Of a stretch of 64,000 nt of DNA, positions 10,449-25,228 are shown piece after piece. Origin of the DNA: Doryteuthis pealeii (lineage: Eukaryota > Mollusca > Cephalopoda > Myopsida > Loliginidae). The notes under the pieces were generated by a model. It searched no databases, was not told the DNA's origin, and saw only the letters and a list, made by a program, of their open reading frames with translations. A program made the position numbers and the translations under genes. Positions within the stretch are counted from its first letter, which is position 1. Every line of letters starts with the position of its first letter. Location: positions 94,091,145 to 94,155,144 of the forward strand of contig CM042141.1 of NCBI GenBank assembly GCA_023376005.1. Direction: 5' to 3'.

Positions 10449-13400
10449 CTGCCAAATAAAGAAACAAATCAGCGTCAATTCAGGCAACAAAGATTTTAAA
10501 TAAAAAATGTCAAACCAATATTTTAATAACTGTTCAAATTTTTAGTCCAAATGATCAAATACTGGTAAAAACAGAAAACGTTGGTTGGTTGTATTTTGCA
10601 GCATGTCAACCCTTGTTGGGTTATTTTATGCTGAAGACATTTTGTTTTATTCATTCTTGATGGGTATTCAAAAAAATTTTTTAAACTCAATTTAAAAAAA
10701 AACATGTTTTTTCTATTTAACCCATAAATGGGACTCTAACAGGTAATAACACTCAGAGTCAAAGTGGACCTGGGAGTAATGGCAATGAAGGGGTACTCTA
10801 CACTCCCTGAGCTCCAGAACTGGAACTTCACCATTAGATACAGGTTAGTATCACATCCAGGACACTAAGACCCTCAGCCACTGCCTTCTAGCACATACAT
10901 GATAAAAAGGGTTGGGGGTTTACCATAAGGGCAACAGGGTTGGGACAATCATATAGGTGCTAGGCCAAATCAACACAAGGTCTTTTTTGACATAGGGATT
11001 TTAATGGGGTATCCTGTGAGGAACCAACTCATGATTCTGTAATAATGGATCTGCAAGACTACCATTTTTGCTACCCCTCTACCCAGGTGATGCTGGGTAG
11101 CTGCTTCTCATAAATAATAAAACTTAAAGAAAAAAAGAAAAACTGTATTTAATGTTTATTAAATACATCAAGCCAATACAATGTTTAGATGAGTGTGAGA
11201 TTATTCCACTGAATAGAAAAAGTTGATTGAAATGATGATTACCTTTTGATGAAGATCCCCACACACCAGTGCTGTATGTATTAGATGAAGCATCAGTCTC
11301 TACGTGACCCCCCTTTGTAGCAGGAGTTGATGAAAACCTACAACAAAAATTCAAATGGAATTAAAAAGAATTGAATCATCAATCAGATTTCAGTTTTTGT
11401 AAATCTTTTAATATCAAACTGATGTTTTTGTTTTATTTTTCATGATAAATACAAAGATTGAATTATACACATATTAGATAAAATGTGACCCATTGGGACA
11501 CCCATTCAGCTCTGGGTAGATAATTGAGATTAGGGAAAAGTGAGTTTGCAAAGCGAATTAAATTTAAAAAAAAAAAATTTTTTTAAATGGCCAGACAAAA
11601 CATTAAAATCATTTTGTAAGATTTCTAAGAAAGGGAAGATTTTACCTAATTTAAGCTACGGGTTGCTACTTATGAAATTTAAGATAGAAATACATTTCAA
11701 ATTCTCCCATCTCTCTCTCTAATCTCTGAGAGAAACTAACATATATAACGAGGAGGTAATCAAGATATACATACGGGGGAAGAAAGTGATAGGCAGAATG
11801 TAAAGTAAGAGGTTGATCAGTTTTTGACTTAATTGCAAATTACGACTAATGAGAACCAATTTGAATGGAATTTTTTTCAAACATACCTCAATCCTAAAAG
11901 TAAGGAATAATTTAGTATAATTTTCATGTTCTTAAACTAAATAGTAAAAAAGCCTTTAGGAAATAAAAATTGATTCGCTCAGCTTTAGTATAATAATAAT
12001 AATAATAATAATAAAATATATTTTGTTAGGGGAGATAACTCTTCCCTAACAAACAATATGTCTCTTCACTAAAAGTGTAGTATCAGGCAACAGAGGAGAA
12101 AGAGCACAAGTAGCAACTAGGAAGGAGGAAGAAAAAAGATGGCTTCATGATACACATACACGTGTGAACAGTAAGCGTATTTTTCTATACAAATCCTCCT
12201 GTACCATGGTCAGTGAGAAATAAAAACAAATATTGTTGAATTTTAAAATACATCTGTTTTCTATTATATTTTGTTTTGTTCCTGTGATGGAGAACGAGAA
12301 AGGAAAGGGGGCAAGACATTGTCTTGCCTGCTGGGATTGCACCCGCGTCCTCCCGCATGCGAAAACAGATGCGATGTAGGAACTGGAAGGATGCAAGGTT
12401 TGATTGATGTGCCCGGATGTTTGGCTAATATGCCCATAAAATAACAAGTAAGTCAAGCGCGGGGCAGTCAGCAGCAGCAGAAGCAGTCGACGACGAAGCG
12501 CTTTTCAGTAAGGAAATGTGATTTTGAACTGCTAAAGATTATTTCGACTACGACGACGGATTTTTTTTGGCTGCTAGACGAAGAATGTGTTGACCAACAG
12601 AGGGTCTGACTTGTGAGAAGACTGAGAACTGACTTGTTTTTGGTTCCCCCTTGGCAGGAGCTTGTTGATTCGAAGGTCTATTTCGCCCCATATACCCTCC
12701 CCCCCTTCTATACTTCCTAATATTTTGGGTTATAACATACTTCACTATAGAGAACAGAGAATTCAGTGTATTTAATTGACATAATATATCAGACAGGATA
12801 AATCATTTAATCTTATTATAATGGAGATTGTGTGTCTGTCTGTAACTGAAACTATATCAGTACCCAAGTCATAATTCCTTTAGTTATTTACATCACATTC
12901 TCCATGATTTTATTTTTTATTCAAACCTCGATTAAAATTGCTTTACATTATTAATACTCTTGGCCTTATGAACATATCATAACATGTTTATATATGCAAC
13001 AAAATAGTGGTTTACAGTGTTAACGGGAAGGCTAATTTGCATATTGATCTTAAAAATTTGGTTTTAATAGATATGTGCTTGGTATTATTGATTTCTAATT
13101 GTTTGGTTTTATTTTAATAAACAAGAGCAAAAATCTCAGAGATAAATCTTAAAAGAAATCCATTAACAAGAAGAAATAACTGTAATTTTATTCTTTACTT
13201 CCTATTTTAACTAAATAGTTAAATTAGGAAAATTTAGCAATGAAAGACGGGAGCGATGGAAAAGTTAGTTTCAAAATTGTTCTATTTTTCGATTTTACCC
13301 TCCTCTGTTTCAAATCATTTTTATCTGCGCTCTGATTTAGTTTCATTAGTCTTTCTAATCTATTTAATCACATTAAAACTTAAATACTTGCACCCGGATG

Positions 13401-15719
13401 GTGCATATGGTCTTACTAGTAGTGTTAAAATTTAAAAAAAAAAAACATTAAAAAACAGTGAACTGTTTATTATACACAGATCGTATGAATGAAATAAGAA
13501 GAATCTGAGTGGCAATTAAGTCTATTAGGTATATTAGATGCCAATTAAATTTACTAGAGATTAGTTTAATTGTGTAGGGATTACATTCCTTACTTGCCAT
13601 GGTTCTCCAATTTGATGCAAGGGGACATGAAAGGTAATTACTTCCCATGTCTGCCAATAGGCACTAGCTGGTGTAGTAAGCAGCAATATAAAAGAAGTGC
13701 CAAAGTCAACTCTAGCGTTGGCAGAGTTAACAGCTAATACCTCCTGTCTACAGGACATGGTGACTTTTGCCCACCCCTCCCAGCAATCACATCATGCACA
13801 GCACACGGAAACATGCTCAACATGTAAATTTACATTTTCCTTTCTACTAGTTATTATATCAACGACCTTAATACTCTCTACTAAAAGACTATTTACCTTT
13901 CTTTTTCTACCAGTTACATTTCAAGGACTTAACACTTTCTCTAGTAAAAACTAGTTTCCTATTAGTACATTTTGCTCATACAACTTTGTATAAGCTCTTC
14001 CTTGTAACTCATATTATGTTTGTATTCTCTTCTGTTAAGTTATATTATATATTATATTATATTAGTGAAATAGATCACTAATTAGGATTGAGCCTATTCC
14101 AGTAGTGACCAGGTTTGAATTCAGAGTTTTCCTTCTCCTAGACTGGTTGCCTAACCATGGTTAAAGAGCCCAGTCTGCCCTACTATTTACTCATAGCTGG
14201 AGGGAGAGTAGTTGGATTCACACCTTTCCCAAGGGTATTAGCGCTATGTGAACTGTAGATGTAAGTTTGCTCAGGCAATAAAATATTCTTGTTATTACTT
14301 TGTCCTGAATTTTTCTCTCTTATTCTGTATAAGGAAATAATATATTCAACCAATTATTGTTCTTCTACATATGGAATAGTTTGATTCTTACCTGGGAATT
14401 TGAGGTTTATTATCCAGAAAATCATCTTCCAAAGATGAAACTTTGGAAAAATCTGAATCATCTGCCTAAAAACAAAATTCAAATAAGATCAACAACAGAA
14501 ACAATAAATTCTTTCAGTGGTGGAATATCAAAAATGATGAATATAGAAGATACAAAACAATCAAATAAACAAAACTCTTTATGATAGAAAAAATAAAAAA
14601 TATAAATTCAATAACCTAAAAAAGTGATTTTAAAATTTAAAATTCATTTTCTTAAAACTCAAAAAACAGATAATGTAGCAAGTTTTTTTTTTCATAGTAT
14701 TAAAAAATGTAGTTTTCTTTAAATTGATGCAAAAAAAAATTATTCTATCTAAGTTAAACTGAGTTTTTCACTACCTTAAAAATTTCAAGGTCCATTATAT
14801 ATGTGCAAGATTATTATGGACTAACTATCAATTTTAACCAAAAGATAGCCCAGAATTTTATCTTTGAAAAAATCTAAGTTAAAAACCATGCATAACCTGG
14901 CAACATATTTTAAAAGAATTAAAACGATTTTTTAAAAATCGTCAATTTAAATTATGGAAGCCTAAAAGAGCCATTTATCTTGCTCTCTGACCACGTGATT
15001 TTTGAGCGAATTCAACGCATCTCACAAGTTTGTGAACGAATTCAACGCATCTCACAAGCTATTATAATTCATTCATAAAGGAAGACTTTATTTCAAAAAG
15101 TACATTGTTCTTTTATTATTTATTTATTTATTACATTCCTTTCAAAAATAGTAAACTGGAAATTAATACCTAATCTAATTAAAATAAAAAAATTAAATTA
15201 TTGAACACTGAAATTAAACTGAATGTTCTTAAAAATATATTTTACACATAAATTAAAATTTAAAGTAAAGATTTATTTCAAATATAAGATCTTAATTCTT
15301 GATATACCGATCATTTCATTAAATTCGGATTATTATTTTAATTTTGCTGATTCTTTTTTTAAATTGTTGTGCTTAACAAATAAATTTTGTTCATGATTTA
15401 AACATTTTCCGTTTTAAAGTAAAAAAAAAAAATGAAAACAAAAAAAATGATTTTACGTGTTTGTTTTTTTAACACTTAGCGCTTTTTTCTTAAACTAAAA
15501 ATTAATCTTTACTTTTTAATCATAATTGACGCAATACTTTTAAAATTCATTATTCAACAATGTTTAACCGAAGTTCAAATCTGGGTATTTGAAACATACG
15601 AAATAGAATTATGTCACTCTAAATAACATTGGGCCTCCATATCTTTTTTCACCTATCGTAAAAAAAAACAGGAGAGTTCTAATCTTTAGAGACAGGCGTC
15701 TTTGCCAATCTCTGCACAT

Positions 15720-15753
<34 letters not shown>

Positions 15754-16834
15754 AGTGGAGGATTTAAATAAATCTGACAAAATGTAGTTGAGAATAGAGG
15801 AAAGTGTGGATAAAACAGCATAAATTTAGTGGATATTTTGCCTCATATTGAATGAAGCTTCGTCAGCTTTATTGAACATAGGTACTTGTACATTTGCTTT
15901 TATAATGAAAAGGTGAATAGGTGATGGATGAGGCATCAGACCTTTAACCCTACCAACCAACATACATAATAAACCACTTAATGACAAACTAACCGTTCTA
16001 GGAATAAAAGTCATACAAACCACCTCCCAAACAATTAAGGACTTCACCAGCTCCTCCACACGCACAAACACTCCTAACACACCCAACACCAACACCCCCA
16101 ATGCTGGCATCTACACCATTCCATGCAACAAATGCTACATTGGTGAAACCCAACGCAGTCTTGACAAACATGTCTATGAGCATAAGAGATCAATAAAGAC
16201 AAATGACAACAAAAATGCCCTATTCACACACACAACTGACTTCAACCATACATTCAATTTCAACTACGCATCACTACTTAAACCCATACATAATAAGAAC
16301 CTACGCCATCTGTGCAAATTGGCACTCATAGCAAATAACGAAACAATAAAACAAAGACCGGGGTTTTTCAACCTCGATACATCTATTGTAAAAATCAAAT
16401 TCAAAAATGGATAAAATAGAAATCCAACCAAAAATACTCCACCCCAAAATCTCCAAAACTTTCTGCCAACTAAAGACTGATGACCTAAATTTCCTCACTA
16501 CCAAATGACCTACTTCCCTGCACTCTGTGCCACCCTGACTATCAAATTTCCTCTAACACACATCAACACATCTGATCAACTCACATGACCCACAGGCCAA
16601 TATAAAATTTCTCTTCCAAGTCAACCGACTGACCCTACAGAAAAAGAAAAAATCCCTAATCACCAACACACCCATCAATGCCTCACCCATCACCCATTCA
16701 CCTTTTCATTATAAAAGCAAATGTACAAGTACCTATGTTCAATAAAGCTGACAAAGCTTCATTCAATATGAGGCAAAATATCCACTAAATTTATGCTGTT
16801 TTGTGCTGTTTTATCCACACTTTCCTCTATTCTC

Positions 16835-16894
<60 letters not shown>

Positions 16895-19800
16895 TCAATA
16901 AAAAAAGAGTCAGCATTCACCTTTGGTGTCTCATTTTTATTTAATAAATCAACAGCTCCTGTAAAATGTACTGATGGTCGATTCTGAAAATATATTAAAT
17001 CAAGTATTACATAAAATTTACAAATCATGTTTGTGTTTTTAGTAAAAGTTGATTAAGTAGATAAGTAATGAATTAAGCAAATGTTAAAATTTTAGAAAGT
17101 GTTTCTTGTACCAGTCAGAAAAAGATGATAAGAATTATTTGAATTTATTAAATATTGCACAATTGAAATAGAGATTTGAATTACAACAATAATAACAAGT
17201 GTGTTAGGAAAAACAGAACACATATGCATCTTGTGAGTGAATTTGTACAAATATCTTTTTCTTTCTTGTAATATCTTCTATTTGTACAAAGGATTGATAC
17301 AGATTACACACTTAACAATCACCCAATAACAACACACGTAAAAAAAACTACAAAATGGTGGCTTTAATACTAATACAGTGATACTTTAACTTACGAGTTC
17401 CCAAACTTACAGGTTTTCTGAGTAACGAGCTGTCACTCGGTCGATTTTTTGCTTTGAGTTGGGAGATAAATAAATTTTAAAAATGTGGGGTAAAACCATT
17501 CTCCGTGGACTTTAATCACTTAAAATGAAGTCAAAGTTACTTGGACAAGAAATCCTGTGAATTTAGATCAAACTAATAACCAAATTCATACATTATTTAT
17601 TTTTTTACTATAAAACCACCATTACTAAAAGTTTTTTTATTACATAATTAAAAATTAAGAAATATCAAAAGTTTTTATTACATAATTAAAAATTAAGAAA
17701 TATCAACTGCATCCAACAATTTTGATGCCAAATTCAAAAAAGAAGAATTTATTAAAAACTAACCGTCAGTTTATCTTCAATTATATTTCCAAGTCGAGTA
17801 ACGTTTGGTTCTCTCTTTGGATTGTAACTGGAATATGCAGTCTGGGCTGGAGCTGTCCTGATCCCATTAAAATTTTCCCATTCGTCACTACTAAATAGTA
17901 AATAAAAAAAGAAGAAAAAAAAATCATACTTTCTCATTTTAATTTGATGATGTAATTGTGTTTATCTTCAAGGAATTCCTATGGTGTAATGGCTAACATG
18001 CTGGACTGCAACATCGTGGTAAGTGAGTTCAAACTCCAGTCATGCTATTACATTCACTTTTGAACTAATACCCTTGGGAAAGGTGTAGACTCTCCCCCTA
18101 GCTATGGATTAAATAGTACCACTACACTTCTTCTACAAAGATGCCTTTGGCATTAAATAACCCATGAAGGTTGATATGCCATTAAACAAAGAAACTAAAC
18201 CAAACCTGCCTACCTTTTCATGAATCTACCAGAACATGTTTTGTTAGTTCAATAATCATCATCAGTAAACTGACAGCATGGATACCCATGATTCTCTCTC
18301 ACCACATGTATGTATCGGTCATCACCCCCCTAGTAGGTCTTCTTCACGGCATCCAGAATCTGCACTGAGCTAATTGATGTAGGTTTTTGCTGGTCTGCCT
18401 ACACTAGTGTGTTCATGTATAGGTGTCCACAGGAGAATGTCTTATGGGTTTGTCCTTGCTTCTCCAGAAATTTCCAGCATGTCTTGTCTATCTAAATTAG
18501 ATGGTGTTACATAAAGAATAGGCATAGCGTTCATGTTGCCACTGGGAGCCTTTACATAATTTTGAACCAAACCCTTTATTGAATCCATTGGGGTAGATTG
18601 TTCTCATTCCATTAACCATGACCAAGTAGAAGTGTTAAGCTATGTTAAGTATTCTATATTATTTTCCTCCATAGTCAGAATTGAACCTGCAACATTCAGA
18701 TGAATGTCACTTAAAACTGTATTAACTCAACACTTATATCCGTTACACCAGCGATCCCCAACCTTTTTTTGCGCCACGGACCGTTTTCATCTAAGACAAT
18801 ATTTTCACAGACCGGCCTTCATATGCTCCGGCCTACATTTGATCGATAATTGTTAATGACGTAATCTAATAATAAATCATCCGCAGTGATCTTATGTCAA
18901 ATGCAAACATCAACACACAATAAAAAACCTTTTGTTCATAAATTAATAATCAACAACATCTCTGTAAAAGAAAATATTTATTTTAGAACGAAAATCCTTT
19001 CTAATAAGAAATATGTGCGGCCTGGTACTTAATGGCCCGCGGCTCGGTACCGGGTCACAACCTGGTGGTTGGGGACCACTGCATTACACCATATGTCTAA
19101 GTTTAATAAGAAACATCTGAAGATGGCCCTATTGGGTTTTCTGGGGGTTCTTCCCATGATTTTATTTCCCAATCCTATTTTCAACACAGGCGTGTGGGAG
19201 AAATCAGCACAGAATGCAAGCATGCATCTAGCCACAAGAGCTATCTCATAGATTCTCAATTATTTTAATTAACTTTTCCAGGGATTCACCTAGTCACATG
19301 ATTTAATTAACCAATCAGCATTCCACTCAGCTGAATCAGGGGTTAAAGCCTTCCCATCAAACTTTTGGGTGATTTTGATGAATTACTTACAGGTAACCTT
19401 TAAATTTAAATCCTACACTTCATTACAAAAATGATAGGCTATGCATATTCATTATGTAACAATAAGAAGAGGGCTATGCTACACTACCTAACATCCAAAA
19501 TTTCCTGATAGAATTTATTTTAAAAGTTGCATAATCTGTCAATGGTTGCAGTTGGGTCCAAAATAAAAAAAACTGAATTCTGCTGTAGTATAGTCACGTT
19601 GTCATAAAAGGCTTATGTAGCATTGTTGTAGGCCGGGCAGCTAACAGGACACTAGTGGCATTCAACATAGGTAGTGAATACCAAAAAAACTACATATGAA
19701 AGAATAGTGGTGTGCAGATAGGCATAAGTGGTTGTTTATTTCTTGCTCACTCCATGGGATCTTTTCAGTGAAATAGAATAGGTTAATCTTTTCTATCATA

Positions 19801-22800
19801 AATTCCATTCATTACCACTATCTTGCAACATATGAGACTAGTTTAAAACACTCCCCAAAATCGAGCACACAAAACAGACGTCCGTCTCCTCAGAAACCCT
19901 GGCCAAAAAAATGTCCTCTTACTTTCGCTTGTGGTGTCGGGGGTAGGGACATTTCCGCTCTTCTAAAGAAAATTTGGGACTTGGGAAAATTTAGTACAGG
20001 TGTCATTCACCTGTGATTGGTGACATACATTGAATGCTTTTATAACTTAGCCCGCCAAAAACTTTTCTTTCCTTTAGTTTTTTTTTTCCTCTTTAACAGA
20101 AATTAGAAAGTTAACCATTTTCTTTCAAGTTAAAATTTTCTATAAACCGTTTAATTATGTTACATTGTAAAGAATCGAAGGAATTAAAGAATTAAATACT
20201 AAGAACCAAGAATCTACTTACTCATCATCATATAAAATCTACTATTTTGGCATTTGGTTTTAGTTCTTGGGAACGGCAACAGGTGGCGTCCTTGCAGCTG
20301 TTGCTGGTCGTTGTTTGTTGTTGTTTGTTGCTGCTGCTGCTTCAGCTCGGGTAGTGACTTTGATTTTAACAGCAGTCTGTTGAGGATTGTCTGTGCTTTG
20401 TTCAATGAACTTTGTTTGATCGGTGGTGGTCGAGCGGAGGAGAATTTTTGTGAAAGATTTGAACGGATTCTCGAGGTGTGTTCACAAAGTCATCATTTCA
20501 TCATCTCACTCCAAGTGTCACTTTTTCCTTTGTCATCATCTTCACTGTCTGTTTTCCATATTCACGAGACCACTGCTTCGAAGGGGAATGGGTTAATGAA
20601 CTGAAAAAATAACAGATAATCAGGAATAAGACAAATGGTGGAAGAATTTTCAGAAGTTTTGAGATCATAAAATACCTGAGGACTTTTCTTATAGTTTCAT
20701 TTCAGAAAATAGAATCAATTTTTTTCTCTTCCGTAGAAATAATACATTAATTGCTTTATAGTGTAGAATGCTTATGACCTTAGAGGCTTACAGTCAAGTC
20801 ATGTTGAAAGCACCGGTTCCCACTAGATCACTGAAGTTAAGCAGCTATAAGCCTGTTCAATACTTAGATGAAGTGACCATTTGTTGACTTTAATGAATTT
20901 TAACCCTTTATCTACGACTGCCATCTTCCCAAAAGGCGTCGTGAAATGATTGACAAGCTAGTATCATATCAACTGATCCTTTACTATGGAATAGAATTCA
21001 TGTTCATTAATTCATTTCTCTTTTTCAACTATAGAAACATTTTTCTAACAACTGACTATCTTGAGCGTTTTTTTGCCTCCAGCAATTCTGATCAAATCGG
21101 GCAGTTTTGAGCCCTTCTGATAGATAAAGGGTTAATTCAATTCTGACAGTAACTCAATTTGCTTGTATATACCAAAATCAATTCCCCATTGAAACAAAAC
21201 TGGAAATAACTCCCTTCCATCTCCAGCCCCCCGGCCTGTTATGTATAAAAACATGATAAAATAGAATTAAATGAATTATGATGCTGTGATATGATTATTT
21301 TTTTTTTTTAATATAATAATAAGTTTCTTTGGCATAAATAAAATTTGGAAACCTTAAATATTTTTAGTGAACTTAATTACATAGGCGTATCTGAAGCTCG
21401 TTTGTGCCTCAAATTTTAGCTCTCAAACAAAGCAAAAAAATCAAACGAGTGAAGCTCATAATTCAGAAAACTTCTAGTTGGGGTACTTGTAAGTTAAAGT
21501 AATATACTTGGTTATGCATTTTATGAATGAAGCTCTCTCCCTGATATAAGCAAGAATCTCTCTCTCTCTCTCTCTCTCTCTCTCCAGCAACCTGTTAACT
21601 GACAGAGTGGCAGCTGGAAATGGTGTCTTTTGGACTAATAATCAGGAATGAAGTATATTAGATGCCAATTAAAATTTACTAGAAGATTAGTTTAAATTTA
21701 GTGTACGGGATTACATTCCTTACTTGCCATGGTTCTCCCAATTTTGAATGCAAGGGGACATTTGAAAGTAACTTACTCCATGTCTGCCAATAGGCACTAG
21801 CTTGGTGTAGTAAAGCAGCAATATAAAAGAAGTGCCAAAGTCAACTCTTAGCGTTTTGGCAGAGTTAACAGCCTAATACCTCCTGTCTACAGGACGATGG
21901 TGACTTTTGCCCACCCTCCAGCAATCACATCATGCACAGGCACACGGAAACATGCTCCAACATGAAAATTTACTTTTCCTTTCTACTAAGTTATTATATC
22001 ACGACCTTAATACTCTCTGATAAAAGGGACTATTTACCTTTCTTTTTTCTACCAGTTAACATTTCAAGGACTTAAACTTTCTCTAGTATAAAAAAAAACT
22101 ATTTCCTATTAGTACATTGCTCATAACAACTTTTGTATAAGTCTTCCTTTAACCTCATATCTTATGTTTGTATTCTCTTCTTGTTAAGTTATATTATATT
22201 TATATATATTAGTGAAATAGATCACTATTTTAGATTGAGCCTATTCCAGTTAGTGACCAGGTCTTTGAATTCAGAGTTTTCCTTCTCCTAGACTGGTTGC
22301 CTTAACCATGGTTAAAGAGCCCAGTCTGCCCTACTATTTTACTTCATAGCTGGAGGGAGAGTAGTTGGAGATTCACCACCTTTCCCAAGGTTATTAGCGC
22401 TATGTGAACGTAGATGTAAGTTTGCTCAGGCAATAAAAATATTCTTGTTATTAAACTTTTTGCCTGAAATTTTTTTCTCTCTTATTTCTGTATTAATGAT
22501 AAATAATATATTTCAAACCAATTATTGTTCTTCTAACATATTGAATAGTTTGATTCTTTACCTGGAATTGAGGTTTTATTTTATCCAGAAAATCATCTTT
22601 CCAAAGATGAAACTTTGGAAAAATCTGAATCATCTGCCTAAAAACAAAAATTCAAAATAAGAATCAACAACCAGAAACAATAAAATTCTTTCAGTGGTGG
22701 AATATTCAAAAAAAATGATGAATTAAGAAGGATACAAAACAATCAAATAAACAAACTTCTTTATGATTAGAAAAAATAAAAATATAAAATTCAATAACCT

Positions 22801-25188
22801 TAAAAAAAAAGTGATTTAAAATTTAAAATTCATTTTCTTTTAAAACTCAAAAAAAAAACAGAGATTAATGTAGCATAGTTTTTTTTTTCTAGTATTTTAA
22901 AAAATGTCTAGTCTTTAAAATTTGATGCAAAAAAAAAAAATTATCTATCTAAGTTAAACTGAGTTTTTCACTACCTTAAAAAATTTCAAGGTCCATTATA
23001 TTGATTGTGCAAGATATTATGGGACAAACTATCAATTTTAACCAAAAAGATAGCCCAGAATTTTAATCTTTTGAAAAAATCTAAGTTAAAAAACCATGCA
23101 TTAACCTTGGCAACATTTTTAAAGAATTTTAAACGATTTTTTAAAAAATCGTCCATTTAAATTATGGAAGCCTAAAAGAAAGCCAAATTTATTCTTCTCT
23201 TTCTGACCACGTGATTTTTTGAGCGCGAATTCAAACGCATCTCACAACAGTTTGTGAACCGAATCAACGCATCTCACAAGCTATTATTAATTCATTCATA
23301 AAGGAAGACTTTATTTCAAAAAGTAAACATTGTTCTTTATTTTATTATTTATTTATTACATTTCCTTTCAAAAATAGTAAACTTGGAAAATTAATACCTA
23401 ATCTAATTAATTAAAAAAATTAAATTATTGAAACACTGAACAATTAAAACTGAATGTTCTTAAAAATATATTTTAACATAAATTAAAAATTAAAGTAAAG
23501 ATTTATTTCAAATATAAGATTCTTAATTCTGATATACCGATCATTTCATTAATTCGATTATTATTTTAATTTTGCTGATTCTTTTTTTTAAAATTGGTTT
23601 TGCTTAACAAAAATAAATTTTGGTCATGATTTAAACATTTTCCGTTTTAAAGTAAAAAAAAAAAATTGAAAACAAAAAAAATGATTTTACGTTGTTTGTT
23701 TTTTTTAAACACTTAGCGCTTTTCTTTCTTTAACTAAAAAATTTAAATCTTTACTTTTTTAAAATCATAATGACGCAAATTACTTTTAAAAATTTCATTA
23801 TTCAACAATGTTGTTTTAACCGAAGTTCAAATGTGGGTTATGAAACATACGAAATGGAATTATGCACTCTAAATAACATTTGGGCCCTCCATATCTTTTT
23901 TCAAACCTATCGTAAAAAAAAAACAATAGGGGAGAGTTTCTAATCTTTTTAGAGAACAGGCGCGTTCTTTGCCAATCTTGCACATCCCTATATATATATA
24001 TATATATATATTATATTTAAGGAGTGGAGGATTTAATAAATCTGACAAATGTAGTTTGAGAATAGAGGAAAGTGTGGAAATTAAAAACAGCATAAATTTA
24101 GTGGATATTTTTGCCCTATATTGAATGAAAGCTTCGTCAGCTTTATTGAACATTAGGTACTTGTTTACATTTGCTTTTATAATGTAAAAGTGAATAAAGT
24201 GTTGATGGATGCAGGCATCAGACCTTTAACCCTACCAACCAAAACATTTCATAATAAACCACTTAATGACAAACTAACCGTTTATCTAGAAAATAAAGTC
24301 ATACAAAACCACCTCCCCAAAACAATTTAAGGACTTCACCAGCTTCCCCACACGCACCAAAAACACTTCCTAACACACCAACACCAACACCCCCCAATGC
24401 TGGGTCATCTACACCATTTCCATTTGGCAACAAATGCTACATTGGTAAACCAACGCGTCTTGACAAACATGTCTATGAGCATTAAGAGATCAATAAAGAC
24501 CAAATGGACAACAAAAATGCCTATTCACACACACAAAACTGACTTCAACCATACATTCAATTCAACGTACGCATTCACTACTTTAAACCCATACATAATA
24601 AGAAACCTTACGCCCATACTGTGCAAATTTGGCACTCATAGCAAATACGAACAATAAAACAAAAGGACCGGGTTTTTCAACCTCGATACATTCTATTGTT
24701 AAAAAATCAAATTCAAAAAAATGGATAAAATAGAAATTCCAACCAAAATACTCCACCCCAAAAATCTCCAAAACTTCTGCCAACTAAAGACTGATGACCT
24801 AAAATTTCCTCACTACCAAATTGACTACTTTCCCTGCACTCTGTTGCAACCCTGAACTTATCCAAATTTCCTCTAACACACTTCAACACATCTGATCAAA
24901 CTCACATGGACCCACGAAGGCCAATATAAAATTTCTCTTTTCCTAAGTCACCGACTGGACCCTACAGAAAAAGAAAAAATCCCTAATCACCAACACACCC
25001 ATTCAATGCCTCACCCAATCACCCCATTCACCTTTTTCATTATAAAAAGCAAAAATGTACAAGTTACCTATGTTCAATAAAGCTGACAAGCTTCATTTCA
25101 AATGAGGCAAAAATATCCACTAAATTTTGCTGTTTTTGTGCTGTTTTATCCACACTTTCCTCTATTCTCAACTATATATATATATGTA

Positions 25189-25228
<40 letters not shown>

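Larger units (their letters stand above)
11107..21652. repeat. Large direct repeat, copy A
   Basis: This is the cleanest copy up to about 20.0 kb, and it carries intact exons 14-17. After about 20.0 kb it acquires indels relative to copy C, so its exon 13 is broken. The join to copy B is sharp near 21,652: sequence equal to about 37,905-37,913 runs straight into sequence equal to 13,530. Confidence 0.88.

Noticed and set aside
20784..20895. Functional 5S rRNA gene
   Set aside because: Only the internal part resembles 5S, with many changes, no proper 3' end, and a second dispersed copy attached to SINE modules.
21549..21584. CRISPR-like or other regulatory array among the tandem repeats
   Set aside because: All short tandem tracts are simple microsatellites with no spacers; the organism is an animal.
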